Shown: piece after piece, positions 36,705 through 47,739 of the stretch
Position numbering within the stretch: the stretch's first letter is position 1
How the letters are laid out: each line of letters starts with the position of its first letter
Origin: Rhytidiadelphus loreus
Taxonomy: Eukaryota > Streptophyta > Bryopsida > Hypnales > Hylocomiaceae
NCBI GenBank assembly: GCA_947034895.1
Contig: OX344764.1
Coordinates: 52,681,348-52,745,347, forward strand
Length of the DNA stretch: 64,000 bases
Direction: 5' to 3'
The notes under the pieces: model-generated
What the model was told of the DNA's origin: nothing
Database searches by the model: none
What the model saw: the letters and a program-made list of their open reading frames with translations, nothing else
Program-made: the position numbers and the translations under genes

Positions 36705-37091
36705 TTAGGCTTTTTTTTTTTTTTTGTACATTGTAATTTGAGGGTACCAAGAGAGAGCATCAAGCATGTCGTCCTTGCCACAAATTAAGGTAGCACCCCC
36801 ACAAATATTGTGTGCCCCCATTGTCCTGCCAGAAATGGAATAGAGTGTATGAAGCTGTAAGTTGCGCGCTCACCCTTGTTTCATCATCAATTGTGCATGA
36901 TTTTAAAACTTGAGAGAGCTCTTGGCCGGACGGAAGAAGAACCCAAACTCCCAAACTCTTCAACTGAAGGGGCAAGGTTGGATAATCATGCGCAATGATC
37001 AGTGTACAGTACTTCCCGCCTTCACCAGCTCTTTTGGGATGGTGCGGGACTACGTTAACTAATAAGTTACTAGTTACTTACTAGTTATTTA

Positions 37092-37250
37092 AGGTAACTC
37101 AGCCTATGGCAGGCCAAGTTTGGAGTAGCCTAATGCAGGCCAAAAAGTGTCACTGTGAAATACATTTCACTAGACACATGTACATCTCAAGAATTTTTTC
37201 GGCCTGCATTAGGCTGCTGCAAAGTTGACATGTCGTAGGCCGAGTTACCT
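37092..37250. mobile_element. F2: palindromic MITE
   Basis: 159 bp; ends AGGTAACTCAGCCTATGGCA and the near reverse complement. Homologous to F1 but with a more diverged hairpin. It abuts element I. Confidence 0.83.
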
Positions 37251-37253
37251 TTA

Positions 37254-37795
37254 AGGTAGGAGGCTATGAAAGTGAGCATCTTATCGTTGGTTCGTCTTTT
37301 TTCATGTGGGTTCTTGGATGGAATTATTTTTAGCTCATTTTTTTCAGACAAAGAGAGAAAAAAAGATTATGATTGTAACACACGCCGTTTCATATTTTTC
37401 AGAAGCAATTTCAAATCACTTGTGAATTTTCAAACAAGATGGGGGTCACAAGGTCCCTATTTCTGTCTCCCTAGGTCTTTCCATATACCGTTCACTTACA
37501 ACTTCTACACAAAATAGTGAAATTAGGTTGCCCCAGACTATAGTTGACCATGTCTGAAAGTGTTAGATATGAGAAATTAGTGTGGGGCAACCTAATTTCA
37601 CTATTTTGTGTAGAGAGAAATGGAGAAAACAAAGAGAATGATCAGCTCTTGCAATAAATAAATAATATATTTTTTAAAATTTTATTGATCCATTCGATGA
37701 CTATTATAGAAGGTCCATTTAAAGACCACCTCACGCACGTCCATAACAGGCCAGTCTATATGGGCGGTTCTAAATGCTCGCTCACTTTTCTACCT
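37254..37795. mobile_element. I: TA-flanked MITE with an inner perfect inverted repeat
   Basis: 542 bp flanked by TA (37252-37253, 37796-37797). Ends AGGTAGGAGG...AAAGTGAGC and reverse complement AGGTAGAAAAGTGAGC. Left interior resembles G1 (TTTCATATTTTTCAGA). Contains the inverted repeat at 37505-37613. Confidence 0.78.
37505..37613. repeat. Perfect 31-bp inverted repeat
   Basis: Arms 37505-37535 and 37583-37613 match perfectly over 31 bp (start CTACACAAAATAGTGAAATT), with a 47-bp spacer. The lack of divergence suggests a recent event or a foldback element of its own. Confidence 0.93.
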
Positions 37796-38217
37796 TACGA
37801 GGTACTATGCTCATAAACTTCCATCCATAGCTGCAGCAACTCTCTGCTGCAATCACTCACTCAGTCCTTGGGTAGGGAATGGCGGGCTTTCCGGACAGAG
37901 TATGTAGCCGACTTTTCTTTTGTATCAGTTGGGGCAAGCCCATTTCAGTTCAGTTCAGTTATTAGGTCTGATCCAATCAATTATTCAACCGCATGTTCCT
38001 CACCCGGTCTTCCACATATTTAACATGTGTATCATGTTGCAATTGGAACACACACAAGTTGTCCCGTTTCATTTGTGTCAAAAAAGAAAAAGAAAAAAAG
38101 AAAAAAAAGAAAAAAAAGACACAAGTTGTAAATGTTGCGCAAACATAAAACGATAATTTCACGTGATGTATGTATCTTTTTATTGATAAGTTGAGCCATT
38201 TTTGAGTGATCGCTTGG

Positions 38218-38547
38218 CACTGGTAGAAAGAAGGGGTTGCGTAGACTATGGAAATGACTACAAGGAGATTCACCTACATACAGTCAAATTTTGTGAAGTG
38301 GGTGGCTCCATAAATAACATTGTTTACCAATGTCGCAGGGGTGCCCTTTTGCATCCTTGAAAAAGGGGACCTGTGCAGTGAGAAAAAAATTATCTTCCAA
38401 GCCTTGGATTAACTGGTGAGTCCTTTGCAAGCATCTAGGGAGGCGTAATACTTTTCCAACATGGGGGAGGACAATTGCACGGTTATAGTGAACGTGATGT
38501 CTTTTTGCAGTCATTTTCCTAGTCTACATGAACCATGTTTCTAGTAG
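38218..38547. mobile_element. CACTA-like MITE V1
   Basis: Left end CACTGGTAGAAA...GCGTAGACTA; right end reverse complement CTACTAGAAACATGG...GTAGACTA. Shares ends with V2. Confidence 0.6.
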
Positions 38548-38592
38548 CAAAGGTAGCCTACGTGGCTACGTGCCTTGTGTAGGGTCGATGTG

Positions 38593-38731
38593 TACTAATA
38601 GAAACATGGGTTGCGTGTAGACTCAGTGAGAAACATGCCGCAAGAGACCCATAGCTAGTCATATTGGTCACGTGGGATCTTGGCTTGTGGGTCTTTTTCT
38701 TTAGTCTATGTTGACCATGTTTCTACTAATA
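38593..38731. mobile_element. CACTA-like MITE V2
   Basis: 139 bp, ends TACTAATAGAAACATGG and reverse complement TATTAGTAGAAACATGG, followed by TAGACT on both sides. Related to V1, 45 bp away. Confidence 0.65.
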
Positions 38732-39062
38732 TTGGTCTGGGAGACTTTTGGATTTGTGCAAAGTAAAATCTCATACACAAAGTGTACATTCATTTCTCAT
38801 AATTACAAGATAGGTGGTTGATGTTAAACTTAAAGAATATAAGCCTTATAATCTATTTATTGTTCTATTTTTTATTTGATTCTAAATTGTTAAAATAGAA
38901 ATACATGTGGCTTCTTGAATGCTTGAAAATGTACTACTTTTGATCACTATCTATTTAATTTCTCTCAATCTGAGCTCAAGAAGTATACTAATTATCCCAT
39001 GATGTTTATCACTATTATATTCATTGTTGACCAAAAATCATGTTATTCTAAGCACTTACAAA

Positions 39063-39066
<4 letters not shown>

Positions 39067-39106
<40 letters not shown>

Positions 39107-39109
39107 TAT

Positions 39110-39140
<31 letters not shown>

Positions 39141-39200
39141 TTATTATTATTATTATTTTTTATTTTTTATTTTTTATTTTATTTTTTTATTTTTATTTTA
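39067..39200. repeat. (AT)n followed by T-rich tract
   Basis: About 16 TA dinucleotides (39067-39098), then long T runs with ATT and TTTTTA repeats. The tracks of Ile/Tyr/Phe in the forward frames are spurious. Confidence 0.95.
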
Positions 39201-39446
39201 AAACACTTAAAGAAATTGTGTAAATTTTGTTTTGATGTTTTAAATTATGAAAAAATGTAAATAAATCCAAGTCTTATATTTTATATGGAAAAATATAAAA
39301 TATTTTAAATATGTACTTTACTATAGAAAAATAATGAAATTTGATCAAGTATGGACATGATTTATCATTTTTAGGGTTAAAGGCTAAACAACCATCAAAG
39401 AGTATTACCCTAATGATTGTACATTATAAAATAATTTATTCTTGAA

Positions 39447-39711
39447 CATTAGATGAGTTTCGGCTTTTGTTAAGGGTTGTGAGTTCCCCTCCGTTGGAAT
39501 CTCTGCTATACAACCTGTTGACGTAGTCGAGAGACTACCATGTCAGAAGACATTAAAAAAACATTTTTTAAACATTTTTTATTTTTATTTTTAATATTTT
39601 AACAATATTTTAAAAAAATTCAATTTTTTTTTTCCAGATAGCACAGGCTGGTTCCCAACAACAAGAACCACCCTAAAATGGCCCTCCTAGCAAGCCAAAA
39701 AACATCTAATG
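39447..39711. mobile_element. E4: hairpin MITE
   Basis: 265 bp; ends CATTAGATGAGTTTCGGCTT and reverse complement CATTAGATGTTTTTTGGCTT. Contains GTGAGTTCCCCTCC and CTAAAATGGCCCTCC. Confidence 0.85.
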
Positions 39712-42005
39712 GTTTAGATCGTTAGATGCTAGTTTGAAATTTAAAAATTAAGAAAAAAAATTGGAATTACAAATTTAATTAAAAACCTCGTACTTTAGTA
39801 TGACTATAGCATCGTTTTTATTATAGCGCTTGTCTTTCTTATGACATTATAGTTTATGGGGAATGGTATGGAAAAAAGATGCTCCCAAGGTGCTTTAAAG
39901 CCATTTTGTCTATCCTTTCATCATCATTTGGGCTTTGGATAGTCATCTACACCACTATCAACTACCCTAAGTTTTCAAAAGCAAACAATGAAAGTTGATG
40001 AAATCAATTATTTAAAAATGATTTAATTAAAATAATAGTAATTTAAAGATAAAAAATTATCTTAAATGTACTAGGAAATAATGTTTGACAAAGTGGCCAC
40101 AATTTGGGGCTACAAAGACATAAGTGTTAATAAACTTACAATTATAAAATGAAATGTTGAAGAATGGAGTTCAATTTTTTTATTTTTCAAATTTTGTAGA
40201 ATTGATTTTTGAAGTTTGAAGTAAGAAACAATGACATTCAATTCTTCTAAAGTAAAAGAATGTTCAACAAGTCTTTATATATCTAAAACAATGCTCAATG
40301 TAATGGAATTTTATGATGGAATTTCAATTTTATGACCTCAAGCAAGGCTATCAAATACATTATGTATAGAAAATATTTAGATATAATACATGTATTCATT
40401 TGTACTTTATATATTTAGAATATTAATTAATGACTATATGCTTACTTAAAGCAAGGAACCTCAAAACAAAGATGGACATTCATGCATGGTGAGGCCAAAC
40501 TTGACAATACATAGCGGGCATAGATCTCAATGTCACACTTTGAACAACTAATTGCACATAGTTGCACTAAAATGTATTCATTATTAATTAATGTTGAATA
40601 CATAATGTGCATTGTAGTTGTAGGGTAGGATCAATGGAAAATAGATGTCAAAACTTTTAGGGAAATTAATTTTTTCAAAAAGTGCAAAAATTTGTATGTT
40701 GAAAAAAAGAATATCAAGTCAAATATTATATTTTTAGCATTGGATGAATCTTAGTTTTAAAAAAACAACCCGCGGAGAAGTATTGCCCTTGCCCTACCCT
40801 ACCTTATCCTTTCAGTATATGTATCTTGTAGTTGGAGTACATCAATTTTGATTTATTGGTCAATTTGATTGTGAGTGATACGGGGAGTCAGTCCTTTGAT
40901 TGCAGTTCTACAATTTGCTAACGTGTCATCAAATTGAGCACAAAGTCATTCTTCATTTTTCAAAGTATAACATAAGGTAGAACAAACCAATGTCATCAGT
41001 CACCTCATTCTTACATCTACTAGACCTTCCCATGCGCCAATCACTCATCCATTATCACAATCTTAGCAGCCCTTTAGCATTATGACAATGCACTTGGGGA
41101 GGGCACACATCAACATGTAGTTTAGCGTCGGTCTACCCACGCTTTATCAATTTACTCCCAACAAACTTTGAAAAGTCACAAAAAATCCATTTCTTCTTGG
41201 AATGTCTTGATTCTACTTGCAAATGTCTTCTCTCAAACTTCTCAATCTCTAACAAATACGTGAGTGGATAGATAGCTTCTCTAAGATACCCAGATAGCCA
41301 ACTTGCTTGGTAATAGGCATGTTTACCTTAGTTGATCACCGAGTTGGTCACCAATCAACTGCTAACTTGCTTTCAATATAATACCTTATGTATCGAGCAA
41401 GACACTAAACCTATCATTCAAAGTGGGCCATGTAAGGTGAATTTTGTATTCTACAAAGTAATTGTAAGACCCCCCAAATTCTGTGCCGTATTAATTCTAT
41501 ATTCTTCTCATATCTAGCTAATTAGGGGCCACTCGTTGTAAATATGAATTCAAAATTTGCTAATTTTATCATGCGTGGCAAATAAAAAATTCCCGAGGGA
41601 TAATTTCACCCTGCGGGGCCCACTTGGGTTTAGCACTTTAGCGTCCTGCATGTACTGTTAGTGTACAGGTACATGAAGGCACGATTAAGAGTACTGTAGG
41701 TTGAGTGGTAATAGGTTCTGTACTAGTATCCAAGCCAATTTTGACACGTAACTATATTAGTGTCAAATAGGGTGAATTGGCATAAAGTAAAATAGAATGG
41801 GTCAACAAAAAGAGCTTAAAAAAGAGAGCAGTACTGGCAATTGTACAAGATTCCACCAGTTTAACACGGTTTTTAAAAATATACAGTCAACACGAATTAC
41901 CACCCCTACACTAATATAGAAACACAGTCGGCAACAGGGCAAATTGCCTTGACAATTTGACATGGATCATTGTTTCCAAGCTATTTCCAGTTTTGTAAAT
42001 AAGGC
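39712..42005. other. AT-rich intergenic DNA
   Basis: Apart from repeat J at 41511-41592, nothing recognised. Confidence 0.45.
41511..41592. repeat. Dispersed repeat J, copy 2
   Basis: About 80 bp (ATCTAGCTAATTAGGGGCC, AATATGAATTC, TTTTATCATGCGTGGCAAAT) also found at 1530-1610. The ends are not defined. Confidence 0.75.
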
Positions 42006-42009
42006 TTAA

Positions 42010-42233
42010 CCCTTGAAAGGCCCTTGGTTTTTTTCTATATGACCCGTATTTAGCCTCATAACTCTTCAATTGTGGTTTAATATACGAATTGTGATACATT
42101 GTTATTTAGGTAGTAGCATGATCATTAATTTACTTGGTATTGAAAAAGCATTCGGTCAATGTTTTCCTAATCAAATACCATTGAATTCATAATATATTCT
42201 ACGGCTGCAAAGGGTTTTCAAGTCCTTCAAGGG
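42010..42233. mobile_element. N: short TTAA element
   Basis: 224 bp between TTAA 42006-42009 and 42234-42237. Left end CCCTTGAAAGGCCCTTGG, right reverse complement CCCTTGAAGGACTTG. Only one copy seen. Confidence 0.8.
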
Positions 42234-42516
42234 TTAACTTTTGGAGCCTCTTGTTACCAAGTCTCGTGGGCAAACGGGCTCATTGCAATCCCCACCGTAT
42301 CTTTGGAAGTAGTGCACGGTCCTTTTACATTTGAAAAAAAACCTTTAGAGGTTTTGAATGTTTGTTATTTTTTGGGGTTATTTTTACAATTTAGTTTTGC
42401 TTACAAATTTTAAGCTTGCTTTTAGAGACCATTACATTAAAATAAAATAAAAATCTTTCGTTTTTTAATTGCTCTAAAGTTTTTGGGTTTGTCTTGAATT
42501 TAAAACCTATAACATA

Positions 42517-42915
42517 TGGTAGAACCACCCATTCCCAACCTATTGCGTGCAACCATTATTTTCCAACCAAGGCTAAAATAGATTTTTGATCGATGCTTGG
42601 AATGTTTTTTTCCTCCTTTTCAAGGTTGGGAATTATAAGGTCATAACACATGTTCCAAAGTAGTGAGCAAGAAAGTAGAAAGTAATTGGTGGGAAAGTAG
42701 TTCTTGAATGATCTGAATTAGAAGAGTCTAGACATTGGCTGTGGGTCCAGACCAACTGCAGGCTTCCAAAAGTCATAGTAATTTATATTCAAGGTATAAA
42801 ATTACCTAATAAATTTACAGTCTATCTTCCTATATGGTTAAAAATTTACATTGCCTCATATTGCTCTAGAACATGCACAAAATTGCTTAAGTGGTTAATT
42901 TAGGGGGTTCTACCA
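42517..42915. mobile_element. P: TA-flanked MITE
   Basis: 399 bp flanked by TA (42515-42516, 42916-42917), ends TGGTAGAACCACCC and reverse complement TGGTAGAACCCCC. A related left end, AGGTAGAACAACCC, is at 57463. Confidence 0.8.
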
Positions 42916-43030
42916 TACATCGAATACTTTGGGTGGTGTTTATAGCCAAAGTCTGAATTGATTGATAGTCCAATTAATAGTGTAACAATGGATAAATGAA
43001 TCTCATATTCTCATGCTCATAATAGTTTAA

Positions 43031-43205
43031 CCCCTGAGTACCCGTCAAAATTGAAAGATTTCCTTGTTTGACTATCATAATCTTTTCAACGATATAATCA
43101 AAGGATGTGTCCCAACTTTGAGCCTATCTCCACTACCAATCAGTATCTTACGTGAATCTCTTTTTAGGATGATTTTAGTAAATATATGTGTTGGGCACTC
43201 AAGGC
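43031..43205. mobile_element. M1: short TTAA element
   Basis: 175 bp between TTAA 43027-43030 and 43206-43209. Left CCCCTGAGTACCC, right reverse complement GCCTTGAGTGCCC. Related to M2. Confidence 0.8.
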
Positions 43206-43734
43206 TTAAATTCCTCATTTACCTCAAATTCTTCAAACTTGCAATTCAATCCCAAACATAAGCAAGCCACTCATGCTCATCAAAGGACCACCACCACCAC
43301 CATTGGAAAATCAAGTCAAATTCACAATGAAACGTTGCCAAATAGTTAATCCACTTGGTTTCCCAAACCTAAAATGGAAGTGGAAACTTTCTACTTGCTC
43401 CCAAAGTCAATGAGGCTGTCCCACTACTATGCAGACTTTGTAACCGATGGGTGCTACCACAAAATCGGTTACAAATGAATTTTAAACATTGTGACCCCCA
43501 TATAGTCAAACCGAAAGATAAAATCCCTATCACCTATCCACTCATGGAAGCCCAAGCAAAGAAAAAAACCTCCTCACACTAATCAATGATTGCCTCTTTC
43601 CTTGAGTTTCACTCCGAAAAACCAAAAGCCAATAATGCTACCGACCCCCTCTCTCAAAGGAAGAAAAAAAACACCAAAACATTATCGGTACCGATTGTGA
43701 AAAAATTATAATAGAAGGAAATCAGGCCCTCAGA

Positions 43735-44460
43735 TCGAAATGAATAGTGGCCCCTTTCACTTCAGTTGACCTTCAGTTTGCCCTCAGTTGACTTTCAGTT
43801 CGTCTTCAGTTCGTCTTCAGTTCGTCTTCAGTTCGCCTCCAGTTCGCCTTCAGTTTGCCTTCAGTTCCCCTTCAGTTTGCCTTCAGTTTGCCTTCAGTTG
43901 GCCTTCAGTTGGCCTTCAGTTGGCCTTCAGTTGGCCTTCAGTTGGCCTTCAGTTGGCCTTCAGTTGGCCTTCAGTTGGCCTTCAGTTCCCCTTCAGTTGG
44001 CCCTCAGTTGGCCTCAGTTGGGGCCTTCAGTCCACTCCTTTAAATCTGAGGGCAAAAGTAAAAGCTAATAATTGTCCCCAAAGTTACCGACCCGAATTTC
44101 CAGGTAAGATAACCCAAACCCAAAATCAGTAAAAAAATGTTAGTTTACAGCCGATCAGAAACTGAAGAAACCCAAAGGGCAAAAAATGTATGATTGCCCC
44201 TTTTTCCCTTCGTCCACCTTCCGTTCCAACGGAAAAAGTTAAAGTGAACAGCAGTCTCAAAAGCTACCGACCCTCACTGACTGGCAGTTCCAAGTAAACC
44301 AACACAAGCACATGCAGGGTAAATCTTTTTATAATAGAACGACCCCCCTCTCCATGCATGATTGCCCCCTTGTCAACCTTAAGTTCACCTGCTGTTCCCA
44401 TTCTGATCTGCAGTTCCCCACTCCAGTTCCCAGTGAAAAAGTAAAAGCTAATAATAGTGA
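43735..44460. repeat. Three diverged direct repeats in the NDL distal promoter
   Basis: Three segments share the order: a TGATTGCCCC-like start, a TTCAGTT/TTCCGTT-type tract, then AAAAGTAAAAGCTAATAAT-like and, in the first two, CTACCGACC-like sequence. They start near 43735, 44190 and 44355. The 11-bp minisatellite has expanded inside the first copy. Confidence 0.55.
43757..44032. repeat. 11-bp minisatellite upstream of NDL
   Basis: About 25 tandem copies of an 11-bp unit, consensus TTCAGTTGGCC. Variant classes sit in blocks: TTGACC, then TTCGTC and TTCGCC, then TTTGCC, then a homogeneous TTGGCC run. All three forward frames stay open by chance, producing spurious proteins of 62-114 aa. It sits about 640 bp upstream of the TATA box. 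Confidence 0.92.
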
Positions 44461-44605
44461 GCGCGTTGCAATCAAAGCAGGTCCGGTTTCCCCATCGTTC
44501 CCCGACTTCCACAATTCTCACGTTGGTTTGCAGCCCGCCTCCCTCGTTTCATCATCATTGTTGTTCCGGATCCTGCCACCCCGATCCTTGTCGCACCTTC
44601 AATCT

Positions 44606-44623
44606 CACACACACACACACACA
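44606..44623. repeat. (CA)n microsatellite in NDL promoter
   Basis: A short run of CA dinucleotides about 45 bp upstream of the TATA box. Confidence 0.8.
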
Positions 44624-44666
44624 TATACTCACAAAACCCCTCCATCCCTCTCCCCCATTTCTTTTT

Positions 44667-44674
44667 TATATAAA
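44667..44674 (+). promoter_or_regulatory. TATA box of the NDL-like gene
   Basis: TATATAAA lies in a pyrimidine-rich promoter, about 30 bp upstream of a plausible start near 44700. That would give a 5' leader of roughly 500 nt before the ATG at 45201. A CA microsatellite sits just upstream (about 44606-44623). Confidence 0.6.
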
Positions 44675-45200
44675 CCCGCAGACACACCGTCCCGCTTGTC
44701 AGAGCGTGTTTTTTGTAGCCTCTTTGGTGATCAATTTCTCCAGTGCACATGGACGCCACTTGTGTGATGCACTGACAAGCTGACGACGCCCCCCCTTCGC
44801 CAACTGGCGATGAGGAGGACTGGAGTGCTAACGAGTTAAAGCCTCATCCACTCACTCGCTGGGAAGATTACGGCTCCCCTCCCAACTGTCCTTGTACACG
44901 CAAGTTTGATCACACACAGCTAAGGGAGCCAGCCATGGGGCTCTGACAGTAGTGAGAAGGAAAGGGGAGGCGTGGTGATGAGCAGGTGCTGTTGCGACGG
45001 CAGAGAGAAGAAGGAAGGGAAAAAGGGGGCGCTGAGAGAGTGATCATTAGGTGGAGTGAAGGGGAAGATTGTCTTGGGTCCATGCATGTGAAGGGTGGGT
45101 GTTCGATGTAAAGGAAGGGGCGCTTTCGAGAAGACCTTCTAGTTGCGAAGGATTTTCGGTGTTGTGGAGAGTGTTGGTTTTTTGGTAAGGTTGAGTTGGA

Positions 45201-47431
45201 ATGGAGGAGCTGCGACGAGACGCGATTGCGTTGAATATGGACATTGCGCCGTGGGATGGACAGGTGAGGAGGACGGGAGCATCTTAAGTCTCGTACCGTA
45301 GTATTGCATTTTTGGGTTTCTCGTTGGGAGGTTTAGAGAGTATGAGGCGGGGAGGATTGGGAAAGGAGGATTGGAAAGGGAAAAGGGTGGGAGAATCGAG
45401 CAATTTTGTGCATGTAGGAGAGGGATTAGCTTTGATCGGGGATATTCAAGAAGAAGGAGGCCGTGACTCCTGAGGCATTGACGAATTGGAATTACCGAGG
45501 TTTTACCGATGTGGGGAAGAGATTGTAGTGGTTCTGGAGTTTTGGTGTTGAGTTGCTATTTTTTGGGTTACTGAAATTTTGGTTCGGTGCTTGCAGGAGT
45601 ATTTGGTGCCTACTTCCTTTGGTCATATTTCTGTCACCGTGTGTGGAGATCAAGACAAGCCTGCTCTCGTCACTTACCCTGACGTCGGCCTAAATTGTAC
45701 GTCGCAGAAACTCATAATCTCTACATAATTGGGAAGCTTTTTCAGTGGTGCATGTTCTCGTTTGGAATTCAACTTGAGATTACTTCTAACGCTTTGGTAA
45801 CCCCTGGGTACAGATTTGGCTTGCTTTGAGGGACTGTTCTCGTGCCCAGAAGCGTCCTCGGTGCTGTTTCACAATTTTTGCATTTACCACATCGACCCCC
45901 CGGGTCACGAGGTTGGTGCTCCCGAAATTCCTTCCGAGCAGGAGCCACTGTCTGTGGATGATTTGGCGGATCAAGTGGGCGAAGTCTTGGATTACTTTGG
46001 GTGAGTACAAACACTCGATGTCGTTCTGCTTTATCCTAAGCTTTTTACGCTGCTTTCAAGTGGTTGGGTTTCTGAGAATAACGATACACTTTCTTGAAAG
46101 TCTCTTTTGACATTTGTTTGTGGTTCTGTGAATTGCAGACTGGATGAGGTGATAGGCATGGGAGTTACAGGTGGAGCGTATGTCCTCAGTTTGTTTGCGG
46201 TACGGCTCTCATCCAATACAGTCTCCTTGCCTTCGTGGCTTACTTCATTTTGTGTTACACGCTGTCTCTGGAATGTGTGACACGTTCTTACAACGTTGGT
46301 TTCCATCAATTATCTGAAAGATTTTTGGTTGTGTTTGCAGAGCAAGTATACAGACCGTGCATTAGGGTTGATCCTCGTGTCGCCACTTGCCCAAAGCACA
46401 TCGTGGACTGAATGGCTGCACAATCAGGTATATCATTAAACCTGTCTTGTGAATGGTTGCTAATTTCACTCTGTTGATCTGCCATTGTTCTTGTCCAACA
46501 CTCTTGTCTGACTTTGGGACAATGGCTGTTGCAGGCTTTGATCAATCTTCTATACTTCTGTGGAATGAACGGGTTTGTGAAGGAGATGCTGTTCCAACGG
46601 TACTTTAGTTCGGACCTCAAAGATGCAGCAGCTGCAGTTGGAGGGGATGATGTTCTCAAGACAATCCGTCGAGTAAGTGGATTTCACTTTTAGAGAAGAC
46701 ACATGTTCTTGCCAAGTCGTGGTGACTCATTAAGCTTATTGTGGGTCTCTTAGTGGGTTAGCCCTTCGGTCCTACAGTCCTTGGGTGCTCTAGCTATCTG
46801 AGAGTCCTAAGGCTCTTGGTTTTACATATTACGTTGGAGTAACTTTGTTCCAACATTTGAGATTGTGTCAATGGCTGATCTCTGGATGATCTGTGCAGCA
46901 CATGGACTCCAGACGGAGCGAAAACGTGATGCGTTACATGCAAGCAATTCATCAAAGATATGATTTAACGGAGCATCTGAAGAATTTGAAATGCCGAACG
47001 CTGATATTAGTGGGTGACCAATCGCCTTTCCACCATGAAGCTCTGCACATAAGCGACGCCATGAACAGACGATATAATGCCTTGATTGAGGTACGTTGCA
47101 GAGTCACTCTTGTTTATGGCCATGGCACATCTTCTTTTCGTAAATGAATTTGTAAAATCAGGTTTTCTGACTGTCTCACGCTTACATTCTGCAGGTTGAA
47201 GGATGCGGGTCTCTAGTAACAGAGGAACGGCCGCAGTCCATGTTAGTGCCCATTGAGCTCTTCCTCACAGGCTACGCCTTTTTCCAACGCCCTATCAGGT
47301 CGCTAACTTCCAGCCCGAGAAGCCCTCTGAGTCCCCTTTGTGTGCCTGCCGAACTCCTATCCTCGGAGAGTCTTGGATTGAAGCTGAAGCCCATCAAGAC
47401 GCGCGTGTCGTCGTCACCGGAGCTCCAGTAG
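45201..47431 (+). CDS. NDL: NDR/SF21-like alpha/beta-hydrolase-fold protein, 8 exons, 354 aa
   Basis: N-MYC-downregulated-like protein. Plant members (NDL1-3, pollen SF21) are linked to G-beta signalling and auxin transport; their biochemical activity is unknown. Coding exons: 45201-45263, 45597-45696, 45814-46000, 46139-46199, 46341-46427, 46535-46672, 46899-47090, 47195-47431. All introns are GT-AG, phases are consistent, and the total is 1065 nt with stop. Family motifs: [51 protein letters not shown] and [11 protein letters not shown]. At the nucleophile elbow (residues 123-129, GMGVTGG) threonine replaces the catalytic serine, as expected for this non-enzymatic family. The C-terminus is rich in Ser and Pro. 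The ATG follows a long G-rich leader and starts the conserved N-terminus. The length is normal for plant members (about 340-350 aa). Confidence 0.9.
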
Positions 47432-47710
47432 AATGTAAGTACATATGTACAGAAGAGTACATTTGGATACATAAAAAACAGTTAGGTGCTAGCTGCCTAG
47501 AGTTGTACATTATCCAGGTGCCGCCCCATTGTAACCGTTCCCCAGTGGTTATTAGTTAGTGAGAGTGTAGCTTGGCACAATAAGGTGTGGCAAGCATGTC
47601 CCTACTTCTCTACTTGAGTGAAGACATGCTCCCTACACAGCGTTAGTGGCTGGCCACGGTGATTCCCGGTGTCCGTTCACCACATAAGACTGCAATGTCA
47701 CATTTTTCCA

Positions 47711-47716
47711 AATAAA
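47711..47716 (+). terminator. Polyadenylation signal of the NDL-like gene
   Basis: AATAAA sits about 280 nt past the stop codon (47431). The stretch 47432 to about 47740 is the likely 3' untranslated region. Confidence 0.5.
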
Positions 47717-47739
47717 TGAGAATCTGTATACTAGCATTG

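Noticed and set aside
39000..39260. Ile/Tyr/Phe-rich frames resembling membrane proteins
   Set aside because: Low-complexity (AT)n and T-rich DNA.
43766..44132. Three overlapping Pro/Ser/Phe-repeat proteins (62-114 aa)
   Set aside because: Produced by an 11-bp minisatellite with no stop in any forward frame; not a gene.
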